From the NCBI GenBank assembly GCA_016342355.1, contig JAEINP010000008.1:1-64000 (forward strand): a stretch of 64,000 bases of DNA. Direction: 5' to 3'. The position numbers and the translations under genes are program-made. This stretch comes from Desulfatibacillum sp. GTDB taxonomy: Bacteria; Desulfobacterota; Desulfobacteria; Desulfobacterales; Desulfatibacillaceae. A model generated the notes under the pieces. That model had not been told where the DNA came from. It ran no database searches and saw only the letters and a list, made by a program, of their open reading frames with translations. Shown one piece after another: positions 17,929 to 27,148 of the stretch; position 1 is the stretch's first letter, and each line of letters opens with the position of its first letter.

Positions 17929-19890
17929 TTAACTGCCTGATTTTCCTTCTCTCCATGCCTGCCTTGCATCCATGCGGGCCTTAAGCCTGGGAAACTGGCC
18001 CATATCCGTGTGCGGAAGGAAAAGTGCGGCAATATAATTGTCCATGTACGATGAGGTTTCCGATAACTCAAAATTCGTCATTTTATTGGTCACATCCACC
18101 ACATCCTGCCGGAGCCGGTTGGTGAGTATGCTCATACGGGCTCCCAGAAGGGAGCCGTTGCCCACAAAAATGACCTTGTCCGGGTCCAGTTCCGGAAGCA
18201 GGCCGATAGTCATGGCGCTTTCCAGGTCGATATAAGAGCCGAAGCCGCCAGCCAGAATAATCCGGTCCAGAGACTGCATGTCCATGCCCACCTCTTTAAG
18301 GAGGGTCATGCAGCCGGAGTACATGGCGCCTTTGGCGCGGATAAGGTTGTCGATGTCCACTTCGGTCAATACGATATCCCGTTCTATCTGGGTTTCGTCG
18401 GCCCAGGCCACCACGTATTCCCAGATGCCGTCTTTTTCCCGGATTCTCTTGGTGCCCAGGTTCCTGTGAAACTTACCCTGATTGTCAATGACCCCCAGTT
18501 CAAACATGGTGGCCAGCATGATGATGAGACCGGAGCCGCAGATTCCTTTGGGCCGGATATTGCCGATGGTCAGGCTCATGGGCTCGTAGGTGATGGGGTC
18601 CATGGAAAAATCCTCGATGGCTCCCTTGGAGGCCCGCATGCCGTGTTCCACGCCGCCTCCTTCAAAAGCAGGTCCGGCGCTGCATGCGGCGCACATCATC
18701 CAGTCTTTATTTCCCACCACGATTTCAGCGTTGGTGCCAATGTCGATAAACAGAGTGGTTTCCTCGGTCAGGTACATACCCGACCCCATGACGCCGGAAA
18801 CAATGTCTCCCCCCACGTAACTGGAAATGCAGGGGTACACCAGGGCAGTCACATGAGGCGCCAAATCCAGGCCAATATCCGCAGCCTTGATGGGCGGATA
18901 TAGGGTGGCGGCAGGCACATAAGGTGAAAGCCGCAGATGCCTGGTATTAATCTTTAGCAAAAGCTGGGTCATGGTGGTGTTGCCCGCAAGTGCTACGGCG
19001 GAGATATCGTCCACATCTATCTTGGAACGCTTGATCAGCCTGGCGATGACGGTGTTGATGGTGTCAATCACGGCCTGATGCAACTTGTCCAGTCCGCCCG
19101 CCTTTTCCGCATAAACGATGCGGGTGATCACATCCTCGCCATAACTGATCTGGCGGTTGAACTCCCCATATTGAGCCAGGATTTCGCCGGTCAGGCAATT
19201 CACCATCTCGCCATAGATGGTGGTGGTGCCGATATCAATGGCCAGGGCAAAATTCCTGTTGGTGGTATCTCCGGGCTGCACGTTGATAATTCGGGTTTTT
19301 CCGCATTCATTCCTTACGGGACGCGCCAGGGTGAGGGTGGCCTTAAAATTCTCCTGGCGCAATACATCCGGAATTTTGCGTAAAACCGAAAGATTGACTT
19401 CCAGGCCGTGCTCATTTTCCTTGTGACGCAAATGGCTGATTAGGCGGGTCATATCGCAGATATTGTCGCCGTGGCTCGGGGCGGTGAGTTCCACGCATTT
19501 TTTTTCCACCGGAGGAATGAACAGGCCCTGCTCCTTGAGATATTCCATGCTCATTTCTTTGATCTTGGCAGTTCTGCGGGGGGTGGAGGCCATATTCAGG
19601 ACAGCCGAATCCACCGAGCTTTCTACTGGAACCAGGACGAGAATGTCTTCGTTCACGAGGGATTTGCAGGCAAGGCGGTATCCTTTATCCCAATCCTCGG
19701 GACGGAGTTTTTCCTTGCCTCCTCCTTCTACCTGGCCATTTTCAATAAGGACCCGGCACTTGCCGCAAGCCCCTTCCCCTCCGCACGAGGCATTGATATG
19801 CACTCCTGCCTCCATGGCAGCCCTGAGAAGAATGGTTCCAGGCTCTACCTGGATTTCCTTTTCGTGAGGGAGAAAACGAATAGTGACCAT
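17929..19890 (-). CDS. acsV: Reductive activator of the corrinoid iron-sulfur protein (RACo)
   Basis: A 653-residue ASKHA-domain ferredoxin protein (the DUF4445 group). An N-terminal [2Fe-2S] domain has Cys36, Cys42, Cys45 and Cys75 (SCGGEGACGKC ... LAC); a linker and an actin-like ATPase domain follow (AIDIGTTTIYGEM near residue 215, FIDIGTNAEIV near 380, LAGGFGSYID near 540). In acetogens RACo uses ATP to return Co(II) of the corrinoid protein to Co(I), and the placement just before acsD supports that role here. The start at 19890 follows AGGAGG; an upstream frame to 20037 would overlap the radical SAM gene. Confidence 0.92.
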   Translation of the reverse strand: MVTIRFLPHEKEIQVEPGTILLRAAMEAGVHINASCGGEGACGKCRVLIENGQVEGGGKEKLRPEDWDKGYRLACKSLVNEDILVLVPVESSVDSAVLNMASTPRRTAKIKEMSMEYLKEQGLFIPPVEKKCVELTAPSHGDNICDMTRLISHLRHKENEHGLEVNLSVLRKIPDVLRQENFKATLTLARPVRNECGKTRIINVQPGDTTNRNFALAIDIGTTTIYGEMVNCLTGEILAQYGEFNRQISYGEDVITRIVYAEKAGGLDKLHQAVIDTINTVIARLIKRSKIDVDDISAVALAGNTTMTQLLLKINTRHLRLSPYVPAATLYPPIKAADIGLDLAPHVTALVYPCISSYVGGDIVSGVMGSGMYLTEETTLFIDIGTNAEIVVGNKDWMMCAACSAGPAFEGGGVEHGMRASKGAIEDFSMDPITYEPMSLTIGNIRPKGICGSGLIIMLATMFELGVIDNQGKFHRNLGTKRIREKDGIWEYVVAWADETQIERDIVLTEVDIDNLIRAKGAMYSGCMTLLKEVGMDMQSLDRIILAGGFGSYIDLESAMTIGLLPELDPDKVIFVGNGSLLGARMSILTNRLRQDVVDVTNKMTNFELSETSSYMDNYIAALFLPHTDMGQFPRLKARMDARQAWREGKSGS

Positions 19891-19927
19891 AAAAAAACCT
19901 CCTCTTCGCAAACACCCCGGGGGATGT

Positions 19928-20638
19928 TCAGGAAAATATCGCGTCTGCCGCTCCTTGCAGGCGTTTGATTTCTTCTTGCTGGTATGGCCTTGTATGAGCC
20001 ATGACCGGATCCAGGGGTTGCCTGGAATCAAAGGCATTCAGGTCCAGCCGGGAGAACCCCATCTCCTTTATTTGGAGGGCCATTTGGGGAACTTCCTTTT
20101 CACCGCTTATGCCGGGCACCACTGTAGTACGGATAAAATGCCCTGTCTGCATTTTTTTAATTTGGCCGAGGCTTTCCCGAATAATGCTTGCCGGCATGGG
20201 AACTCCCACGGCTTTGGAATAGGATTCATCATCAAGCGGCGCTTTAAGATCCAATAGTATATATTTTAAAATTCCGTTGGTTATAAGATAGTCAAGCATG
20301 TGGGGCTGGGTGCCGTTGGTCTCCAGGCAGGTAGCCAGACCCATGTCCCCAACCTGACGGATCAAATCGGGCAGGCCTCGGTGCATGGTAGGTTCGCCGC
20401 CGGTAAAGCATACGGCCTTCAGTTCAGGATGCTCTTGCCGAATAGCCTCAATTTCTGAAAAAAACACCTGGAGAGGCAGAGTTTCCAGGGTATGGGGCTC
20501 CAGGACCAGTTGTCCGGCGTTGCACCAGGGACAACGCAAATTGCAGTAGGCCAAAAAAACATTGGCGCACGGCATGCCCGACCAATGCCCGTCAGACTGG
20601 AACTCTACACCCTTGATGGGGGGATCAAGTGGACTCAC
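19928..20638 (-). CDS. Radical SAM protein of the NrdG-like activating family
   Basis: A 236-residue radical SAM protein with Cys32, Cys36 and Cys39 in YCNLRCPWC and the GGEPT motif (CFTGGEPTMH). Size and sequence resemble the anaerobic ribonucleotide-reductase activating protein type (often called NrdG2), but no nrdD is nearby. It starts with GTG at 20638, overlapping the TAG stop of gatB by one base (TAGTG), so the two are translationally coupled. It ends 37 bases before the RACo gene. The target may be an unlinked NrdD or something tied to the acs proteins; position alone cannot decide. Confidence 0.85.
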   Translation of the reverse strand: MSPLDPPIKGVEFQSDGHWSGMPCANVFLAYCNLRCPWCNAGQLVLEPHTLETLPLQVFFSEIEAIRQEHPELKAVCFTGGEPTMHRGLPDLIRQVGDMGLATCLETNGTQPHMLDYLITNGILKYILLDLKAPLDDESYSKAVGVPMPASIIRESLGQIKKMQTGHFIRTTVVPGISGEKEVPQMALQIKEMGFSRLDLNAFDSRQPLDPVMAHTRPYQQEEIKRLQGAADAIFS

Positions 20639-22068
20639 TATATATCCAATTTCTCCTTGAGTAATTGGTTTACTGTCTGAGGATTGGCTTTCCCTTTGGT
20701 TTTTTTCATAATTTGGCCCACAAAAAAGCCCATGAGTTTCTTCTTGCCGCCCCGGTACGCTTCCACTTCCTCCGGGCAGGCATCCAGGATTTCCTGGACA
20801 ATGCCATCAATTTCCCCTGTATCGGAAACCTGCACTAGGCCCTTTTCCTTCACGATGGCCCCCGGGTCTCGTCCGTCCGTCTCCATGAATTCGAACACTG
20901 TTTTGGCAATTTTGCCTGAAATGGTCCCATCCTGAATGAGTTTGAGTAAACCTGCCAGCCGTGTGGCTGTTATGGGGGATTCGGTAACGGGAATACTCTT
21001 GGCGTTCAGGAAGGCAGCCAGGGAGCCTGCAACCCAGTTGCAGACCTGTTTGGGGTCGGGAAAGATTCTCACGCAGTCTTCGTAATAATCCGCCATTTCT
21101 TTGGAACCGGTAAGAAAGGCCGCGTCGTCAGGACTGAGTTCGTATTGCTCCAGGAACCTGTTTTTCCGTGCTTCAGGAAGTTCAGGAAGCAGAGCCCTTA
21201 CTTGTTCAATCCATGCCTCATCTATGACTATGGGCACCAGGTCCGGGTCGGGAAAATACCGGTAGTCATGAGCCTCTTCTTTTCCACGCATGGAGAAGGT
21301 ACGGTTTTTATCCACATCCCACAGCCGGGTTTCCTGGATGACCTTACCGCCTTCTTCCACCAAGGATGACTGGCGGTCGATTTCATAGGCTATGGCCCTT
21401 TCCACATTGCGAAAGGAGTTCATGTTCTTGACTTCCGCGCGGGTGCCCAGTTCTTCCTGGCCCCGAGGCCTAACACTCACATTGGCGTCGCACCGGAACG
21501 AGCCCTCCTCCATGTTACCGTCGCAGATATCCAGATACCGGAGAATGGCATGGAGCTGTTTTAAATAAGCTGAAGCCTCGTACGGAGTGCGCATGTCCGG
21601 TTCGCTCACGATTTCTATAAGGGGCGTTCCGGTACGGTTCAGGTCCACCCGGGACACGGGACGGTGGGTATCGTGGGTGAGTTTGCCTGCGTCCTCTTCC
21701 ATATGAATTCGGGTGATGCCTATACGTTTTCTGCCCTGGTCCGTGTCCACCATCAAGTGGCCGTGCTCGGCAATGGGAAGCTCGTACTGGGAAATCTGGT
21801 AGCCCTTGGGCAAGTCAGGGTAAAAATAGTTTTTACGTGCAAACCGGCTGTAGGCAGATATGGAGCAATTGGTGGCCAGTGCCATACGCATGGCATAGTC
21901 CACCACTTTTTTATTCAGGACAGGCAATACCCCGGGCATCCCCAGGCATATGGGGCAGGTATGGTGATTCGGGAGTGCGCCAAAGGCTGTGGAACAGCCG
22001 CAAAAGATCTTGGATTGGGTCTTGAGCTGGGCATGTACTTCCAGTCCGATCACAGCCTCAAATTCCAT
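20638..22068 (-). CDS. gatB: Aspartyl/glutamyl-tRNA amidotransferase subunit B
   Basis: A 476-residue GatB. Together with GatA and GatC it converts Glu-tRNA(Gln) or Asp-tRNA(Asn) to the amidated form. The start [23 protein letters not shown] is diagnostic, as are [27 protein letters not shown] and [12 protein letters not shown]; the C-terminal helical YqeY-like tail ends the protein. GatA and GatC are not in the window. It is the most upstream gene of the minus-strand run into the acs genes, which is probably only a read-through neighbour. Confidence 0.96.
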   Translation of the reverse strand: MEFEAVIGLEVHAQLKTQSKIFCGCSTAFGALPNHHTCPICLGMPGVLPVLNKKVVDYAMRMALATNCSISAYSRFARKNYFYPDLPKGYQISQYELPIAEHGHLMVDTDQGRKRIGITRIHMEEDAGKLTHDTHRPVSRVDLNRTGTPLIEIVSEPDMRTPYEASAYLKQLHAILRYLDICDGNMEEGSFRCDANVSVRPRGQEELGTRAEVKNMNSFRNVERAIAYEIDRQSSLVEEGGKVIQETRLWDVDKNRTFSMRGKEEAHDYRYFPDPDLVPIVIDEAWIEQVRALLPELPEARKNRFLEQYELSPDDAAFLTGSKEMADYYEDCVRIFPDPKQVCNWVAGSLAAFLNAKSIPVTESPITATRLAGLLKLIQDGTISGKIAKTVFEFMETDGRDPGAIVKEKGLVQVSDTGEIDGIVQEILDACPEEVEAYRGGKKKLMGFFVGQIMKKTKGKANPQTVNQLLKEKLDI

Positions 22069-22245
22069 GGTATTCTCTCCGCCCCTTCTGATTGCAAATC
22101 TAAAAATAAAAGAATATTAGGGTGTGCCCTTGCTCCGTTCCCTGACCACACCATTAAAAACCTGTCAACCAATGCCTTTTTTAGTTCAAATGAGGAGGAT
22201 GTCAAGCATGGATTGTCCCTAAGATCCTGTAAGGGGCAATTTGTT

Positions 22246-22274
22246 TTGACAAACAGCCCGGGCATGACTAAATT
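22246..22274 (+). promoter_or_regulatory. Sigma-70 type promoter for DUF2065-hflX
   Basis: TTGACA (22246-22251), a 17-base spacer and TAAATT (22269-22274) on the plus strand give a good housekeeping promoter, with a start of transcription expected near 22281, about 55 bases before the DUF2065 gene. The rest of the divergent gatB spacer shows nothing else I can name. Confidence 0.65.
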
Positions 22275-22334
22275 GTTAGGAATCACGGGCGCTATTCTGG
22301 CAGTCCTGCTCCTGGCTCTATAAATGAGGATTCC

Positions 22335-22520
22335 ATGAAATTCATACTCTGCGTTCTGGGAGCGGCCCTGTTGATTGAAGGCATTCCTTGGTTCGCCAGC
22401 CCTGAAAAATACAGGGAATTTTTGTTACAACTCACTGAGATGCCCCCTTCCTCCTTGCGCAAAATAGGATTGGCCATGATGGCTGGGGGCTTGTTATTGG
22501 CGTATTTGGGAAAATTGTGA
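22335..22520 (+). CDS. DUF2065 (YjeT-like) small membrane protein
   Basis: A 61-residue protein with two hydrophobic helices (about 2-20 and 42-60) around a short polar loop, matching DUF2065, the family of E. coli YjeT. The pattern EGIPWFASPEKYREF and a closing GLLLAYLG are typical. Its TGA stop overlaps the GTG start of hflX by four bases (GTGA), so the two are coupled. In E. coli, YjeT likewise lies near the hflX-hflK-hflC region, and the neighbourhood supports the call. Function unknown. Confidence 0.85.
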   Translation: MKFILCVLGAALLIEGIPWFASPEKYREFLLQLTEMPPSSLRKIGLAMMAGGLLLAYLGKL

Positions 22521-24199
22521 AAAAAGCATATGGGCATACACAGGGGCTTAAGGCCGCCCAACTCAAACACCTGGAAAAATTCTATGACCGGCATGTTGGC
22601 CCGGACCTGATTATTTCCCAGGAACTGGCCCTGGAAATGGGCAGGCTTTCCATGGAAATCCGCCGCCAAATAGGCGTGCTCATCGACCGCCTGGGACGCA
22701 TCCAATTTGTAATGGTCGGGGACGGCTCCCAGATTACCATCCCCAATCTGGAAGATTACCGCGCCGCCATGGGCCGTTTGAAAGGACTGCGTCTGGTCCA
22801 TACTCACCTGAAAGACGAAAGCCTTACAGACGACGACCTCACGGACTTGGCCATGCTGCGCCTGGACCTCATGACAGCCATAACCCTGGACCCAAACGGA
22901 ACTCCCAGCCGTTTTCATGTTGCGCATATGGTTCCCAGCCAGCCGGGGGCGCCGCTTTATGAGGTGATGCCTCCCATGGCGCCCGGAGCGCCGGATATCA
23001 GTTTTCGGGGTTTTATTCGGGAACTGGAGGCGGAGTTAGTGCGTTCCGCCGGAGTGACCCAATCCCAGAAGCAACAGTCCAGCGCATTTTTGGTGAGCGT
23101 CACCAGTGCATCGCGGCGTGAGGCCGCGGATTCCATGGCCGAACTCAAGGAGCTTTGCCGAACCAACAATATCACTGTGGCCGGGGAAATGATCCAGCAT
23201 AGAGGCAAACTGGATGCCCGCTTTCTGTTAGGCCGGGGCAAGGTGCGGGAACTGACTATTGCGGCCATGCAATGCGGAGTGGACCTCGTCATCTTTGACC
23301 AAAACCTGAACCCGTCCCAGATCCAGTCCATCACAGCACAGGTGGAGTTGCCCATTATTGACCGGACCCAGCTTATCCTGGATATTTTCGCCCAACGGGC
23401 CATGACTTCCGAGGGCAAGCTGCAGGTGGAACTGGCCCAGTTGAAATATATGCTGCCCAGGCTGCTGGGCAGGGGTACAGCCATGTCACGCCTGGCTGGC
23501 GGAATCGGAGGCCGGGGACCCGGCGAAACCAAACTGGAGGTTGACAGGCGGCGGGTAAGGGAGCGCATCGACCGTTTGGAAAAATCTTTGAAAACCGTTT
23601 CCAAAAGGCGGCAGACCCAAAAGGCCGCCCGGGAGCGTAAGGGCCTGCCCATTGTATCCATCGTGGGTTACACGAACGCCGGCAAATCCACCATGCTCAA
23701 TACCCTCACCCAGGCTACCGTACTGGCTGAGAACAAGCTCTTCGCCACCCTGGACCCCACCAGCCGCCGCCTACGTTTTCCCGAGGACAAGGAAATCATC
23801 ATCACAGACACGGTGGGGTTTATCCGGGATTTACCCAAGGACCTTGTGACCGCCTTTGCAGCCACCCTGGAAGAATTAAAAAGCGCAGACCTTTTGCTCC
23901 ACGTGATCGACGCCAGCAATCCCAGAATGGCCAACCAGGTGGAGTCTGTGGAAAAGATTCTAAGGGAAATTGGCATTGAGGACATCCCGGTCATAAGGAT
24001 ATTGAATAAAGCCGACAGGGTGGACGTGGAAGAAATGGAAAAACTGTGCCGGGTTTTTGAGGGTATTGGGGTGAGCGCCCTGGACCGTCCTTCTCTTAGG
24101 CCATTGACGGATAGGATAATGGAGCTTCTTTTTAATAATGTTATAGACGAATGGCCCACGACGGATGAGCGGGTACCGGACGGACAGACCATTCATTGA
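22517..24199 (+). CDS. hflX: Ribosome-associated GTPase HflX, long form
   Basis: A 560-residue GTPase of the HflX family, which binds the 50S subunit and splits stalled ribosomes in E. coli. The G domain begins near residue 375, with VGYTNAGKST (G1), DPTSRRL (G2 region), DTVGFIRDLP (G3) and NKAD (G4). The HflX N-domain and the helical linker with GGIGGRGPGETKLE precede it. Roughly 180 residues before that domain are extra compared with the 426-residue E. coli protein; this part is likely a genuine lineage extension because translation is coupled to the upstream gene. Start codon is GTG. Confidence 0.95.
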   Translation: MKKAYGHTQGLKAAQLKHLEKFYDRHVGPDLIISQELALEMGRLSMEIRRQIGVLIDRLGRIQFVMVGDGSQITIPNLEDYRAAMGRLKGLRLVHTHLKDESLTDDDLTDLAMLRLDLMTAITLDPNGTPSRFHVAHMVPSQPGAPLYEVMPPMAPGAPDISFRGFIRELEAELVRSAGVTQSQKQQSSAFLVSVTSASRREAADSMAELKELCRTNNITVAGEMIQHRGKLDARFLLGRGKVRELTIAAMQCGVDLVIFDQNLNPSQIQSITAQVELPIIDRTQLILDIFAQRAMTSEGKLQVELAQLKYMLPRLLGRGTAMSRLAGGIGGRGPGETKLEVDRRRVRERIDRLEKSLKTVSKRRQTQKAARERKGLPIVSIVGYTNAGKSTMLNTLTQATVLAENKLFATLDPTSRRLRFPEDKEIIITDTVGFIRDLPKDLVTAFAATLEELKSADLLLHVIDASNPRMANQVESVEKILREIGIEDIPVIRILNKADRVDVEEMEKLCRVFEGIGVSALDRPSLRPLTDRIMELLFNNVIDEWPTTDERVPDGQTIH

Positions 24200-24307
24200 T
24201 AAAAAAATTGACCTGACGATGAAATACTGATATACTGAATCACTTGGTAGGAATGCGTTTTACTCCAGGCTACCTGGCTGCCCAACTGAAAGTTTGAGAT
24301 ACCTTCC

Positions 24308-24553
24308 ATGACCTATGGGATTAGGAACCTGCCCAGCGTCTACCTGCAAAGATTGACGCCCAAAATCGAGCCTGCCAACAGGCTCAGCAACAGAGGACCG
24401 GACTCGTCCCGGTCTGATCGGTCCAACAGGTCCAAACGCTCTGAAAAGGTGTCTGAAAACCCCATTCCTCTCCGTCTCATAGAAGTGCGCTCCCACGAAA
24501 CAAGCTACTCGGATCCTGCTGGCAAGGGCCGTATCTTAGATCTTTTCGCATAG
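24308..24553 (+). CDS. Small hypothetical protein with Arg/Ser-rich middle (uncertain)
   Basis: An 81-residue frame downstream of hflX on the same strand. The middle (about residues 27-46) is a low-complexity run of arginine, serine, aspartate and lysine, and the end GKGRILDLFA looks like a conserved tail. No good ribosome site is seen, only a weak GAGA. A hairpin GAGCCTG (24368-24374) / CAGGCTC (24379-24385) lies inside the frame. It could be a real small basic protein or chance; the opposite-strand frame (24260-24496) looks less likely. The gap between hflX and the flagellar genes holds nothing else I can support. Confidence 0.35.
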   Translation: MTYGIRNLPSVYLQRLTPKIEPANRLSNRGPDSSRSDRSNRSKRSEKVSENPIPLRLIEVRSHETSYSDPAGKGRILDLFA

Positions 24554-24617
24554 TCCACTCTTCTGAATTTTTTAGCTTTTTTATTGGCATAAATGCCTTT
24601 GCGGCTCCCTATTTTGT

Positions 24618-25241
24618 TCACTCCCGGCTTGCCAGCTTCTGGCCGATTTCGGCAGCCTTGGCCGGGTCCAGAAAAGGTAGGATAGAGGCGACCGTGTCGC
24701 TTTTCATGCGTGAAAACAATTTGATAACCAAATCCATCTCCAATTTGTCGATCATGGGCGCGCTTTTTTTGGCGGGCATTTCGGACAAAATTTTGATGAG
24801 GTGTTTTTCCCGTTTGTCATAATCCCCTTCCAGTTGCTCCAAAAGGGAATAAATTTGTTTTTGCATGGTTTCCAACTCGTCAATTTTACCTTCCACTTCT
24901 GTGCGAAGGAGTTCCAACTCCTTGCGTTCCCTTTCCAGCCTGTTGCTTTCCATTTCAGCAGCGTTCATGGCAATTTTTGCTTCTTCCGGAGTTTCAGCGA
25001 CCGCAGTACTGGCTGCCTGGGAACTGTCTGGTTCAAAGTAATCCTGTCCATCCTCGGGCAATTGCTCCCCTGGGGGGAGCGCTTCCTGGTCCGAAGATTG
25101 GGCCATGGCGTTCCTGGGCTCCAATCTGATGCCTGCGTCGGGATGCACTATCAAAACCAGGGAAATCCCCAATTTTAAAACAATAATGCCAACCACAAGA
25201 ATAAAAATTGGCGTGCCCCTAAAATTGCGTTTTCTTATCAT
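24618..25241 (-). CDS. MotE-like flagellar protein (MgtE N-domain fold)
   Basis: A 207-residue protein with one N-terminal membrane helix (about 10-30), an acidic low-complexity periplasm-facing linker (about 45-85), a coiled coil (about 88-150) and a C-terminal MgtE-N-like helical domain (KILSEMPAKKSAPMIDKLEM ... LDPAKAAEIGQKL). This is the architecture of the MotE family, which in other bacteria acts with the stator MotC/MotB system or as a flagellar chaperone. The ATG shares one base with the fliJ stop (TAATG). It is the last gene of the flgB operon. No motA or motB is in the window. Confidence 0.85.
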   Translation of the reverse strand: MIRKRNFRGTPIFILVVGIIVLKLGISLVLIVHPDAGIRLEPRNAMAQSSDQEALPPGEQLPEDGQDYFEPDSSQAASTAVAETPEEAKIAMNAAEMESNRLERERKELELLRTEVEGKIDELETMQKQIYSLLEQLEGDYDKREKHLIKILSEMPAKKSAPMIDKLEMDLVIKLFSRMKSDTVASILPFLDPAKAAEIGQKLASRE

Positions 25242-25693
25242 TATTCCAACCGCTCCTGCGAAGACCTGTGAAGATTGGCCAGTTCATCGGTTTCCTTTTG
25301 CTCCATGCGACCGGTCTCCAAAAGATACTGGTTAAAACGTTCGTCCCGCAAAAGGTCCATGGACTTCCGGCCCACGGTAACCTTCATGAGGTCTTCCCTG
25401 CGTTGTTCGACCACATCCTGCAATCTTAGTTCATTTTCCACGGTGCGTTTAGTCTGTAACTCCAGACCCCGTATATGGTCCGCGTACATCCTGAATTCCG
25501 TTTCCCACATGCCTTTTTGAAGGCCGCTATCCCAATCGCGCCGAGCCGACTCTTCCTGAATTTTTGATTTTTCCAGCATGGTGCGGCATTCCTGGAGCGC
25601 AGCCTGGGCTTTGGCAAGTTCCATCTGGGCCATGCGCTCTTTGTACTTACGCAATTTCAAAACCGGCTCCAGGCGAAACTGAAATTTTTTCAT
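25241..25693 (-). CDS. fliJ: Flagellar export protein FliJ
   Basis: A 150-residue, nearly all coiled-coil protein beginning KKFQFRLEPVLKLRKYKE, the typical FliJ start. FliJ sits in the FliI ring, links it to FlhA and helps cycle export chaperones. There are no membrane segments. It lies between fliI (116 bases upstream) and the MotE-like gene, with which it overlaps by one base. Size and position match the usual fliG-H-I-J order. Confidence 0.92.
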   Translation of the reverse strand: MKKFQFRLEPVLKLRKYKERMAQMELAKAQAALQECRTMLEKSKIQEESARRDWDSGLQKGMWETEFRMYADHIRGLELQTKRTVENELRLQDVVEQRREDLMKVTVGRKSMDLLRDERFNQYLLETGRMEQKETDELANLHRSSQERLE

Positions 25694-25809
25694 TTAAACC
25701 ACCAGCTCAAACAAATCTGTAAAGAGAAAACATCCTCAAATCAAAAACTATTACCTGCCCATCTTCTATTCAAGTTTCCTGCCACTTTGCCGATTCGGAA
25801 CAAAAAAAC

Positions 25810-27138
25810 TTATTTTTTCTGGGCGGCCTTTGGTTTTCCAAAAAGAGCTTCCAGCTCTTTCAAACATTCTTCATAGGAAACCCCTTCCACCATATCCTGA
25901 CGAAGAAATTTTTTCATTTTGCCGATCATGGCCTTGGCATAGTCCACTTCCGGATCGCTCCCGTCCGCGTATGCTCCAATGGAAATGAGATCCTCCACAT
26001 TCTGATAGCTTGCTAACACTTCCCGGAATCTCTGAGCAAGCCGGGAATGTTCCTCGGAAACAGCAGCCCGCATGACCCGACTCACCGAAGCAAGCACGTC
26101 CACAGCAGGATAATGGCCCTGGTTGGCTAATTTGCGGGACAGCACGATGTGACCGTCCACCACGGACCGGACTGCATCCCCCACCGGATCATTCATGTCG
26201 TCCCCTTCCACCAGCACGGTGTAAATTCCCGTAATGCTGCCTTTGCCCTGGACGCTCCCGGCTCTTTCCAGCAATTTAGGCAGTTTTACAAAAAAGGACG
26301 GAGTGTATCCCTTGACCGTGGGCGGCTCTCCGGCAGCCAAGCCCACATCCCGGGAGGACATGGCGAAGCGGGTGACGGAATCCATCATTAGGATGACGTT
26401 TTTTCCCTGGTCCCGAAAATATTCTGCCAGGGTGGTGGCGAGATAAGCGCCCCGCATGCGCACTAGGGGAGAGTTGTCCGAGGTCGCAGCCACCACGATG
26501 GATCGCTTCATGCCCTCCGGCCCCAGGATGTCGTCCACGAAATCCTTTACCTCCCTGCCCCGCTCTCCGATAAGGGCCACAATGCACACGTCCGAAGCCA
26601 TATGACGGCTGATCATGCCCATGAGAACACTTTTCCCCACACCCGATCCTGCCATAATGGCAACCCGCTGCCCCTGGCCTACTGTGATGAAGGAATTGAT
26701 CACCCGGATTCCCACATCCGAAACCTTAGTGATGGATCTGCGGTGCAGAGCGTTCACCACGTCCGCGTAAAGAGGATACATATCGGTGGAGGCGATAGGC
26801 CCCTTGTCGTCCATGGGCTGACCCAGGCCGTCAATAATCCGTCCTATAAAGGCATCTCCCACGGGAACAAGGGGCTGCTGTTGCCTGGGCACGATGCGAC
26901 ACCCCAACTGGATGCCCCGCATTTCCCCGTATGGCATGAGGAGCATGCGTTTTTCCTTGAAACCCACCACTTCGGCAGGAATGCGAGCGCCGTGGGCCGT
27001 GACTAAATCGCACACAGCGCCCACGCTCATTTGTGGCCCGTACCCCTCGACAATAAGGCCGATAACCTGATCCACTTTCCCTTCAGGCATGATGGGCAAG
27101 GATGCTTGAACCGCATTTTCGTACGCAGAGAAATCCAT
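25810..27138 (-). CDS. fliI: Flagellum-specific ATPase FliI
   Basis: About 442 residues of the F1-beta-like flagellar export ATPase. Walker A is MAGSGVGKS, Walker B is near VILMMDSVTRFAMSSRDV, and DGHIVLSRKLANQGHYPAVDVL is the typical C-terminal region. An earlier in-frame ATG at 27174 would overlap fliH by 26 bases; I prefer 27138 because the protein then starts MDFSAYENAV in the usual family position and AAGG lies upstream. The choice is uncertain. Expected in the cytoplasmic export gate with FliH and FliJ. Confidence 0.95.
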   Translation of the reverse strand: MDFSAYENAVQASLPIMPEGKVDQVIGLIVEGYGPQMSVGAVCDLVTAHGARIPAEVVGFKEKRMLLMPYGEMRGIQLGCRIVPRQQQPLVPVGDAFIGRIIDGLGQPMDDKGPIASTDMYPLYADVVNALHRRSITKVSDVGIRVINSFITVGQGQRVAIMAGSGVGKSVLMGMISRHMASDVCIVALIGERGREVKDFVDDILGPEGMKRSIVVAATSDNSPLVRMRGAYLATTLAEYFRDQGKNVILMMDSVTRFAMSSRDVGLAAGEPPTVKGYTPSFFVKLPKLLERAGSVQGKGSITGIYTVLVEGDDMNDPVGDAVRSVVDGHIVLSRKLANQGHYPAVDVLASVSRVMRAAVSEEHSRLAQRFREVLASYQNVEDLISIGAYADGSDPEVDYAKAMIGKMKKFLRQDMVEGVSYEECLKELEALFGKPKAAQKK

Positions 27139-27148
27139 AGGGAGGGCC

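Noticed and set aside
22264-22323. 19-codon hydrophobic peptide just upstream of DUF2065
   Set aside because: It overlaps the -10 box and transcription start of the predicted DUF2065-hflX promoter and has no ribosome site, so it is unlikely to be translated.
9134-22334. Cobalamin riboswitch for the corrinoid-dependent acs operon
   Set aside because: No B12-box-like sequence was recognised in the leader gaps, including the 355-base gap before acsD.
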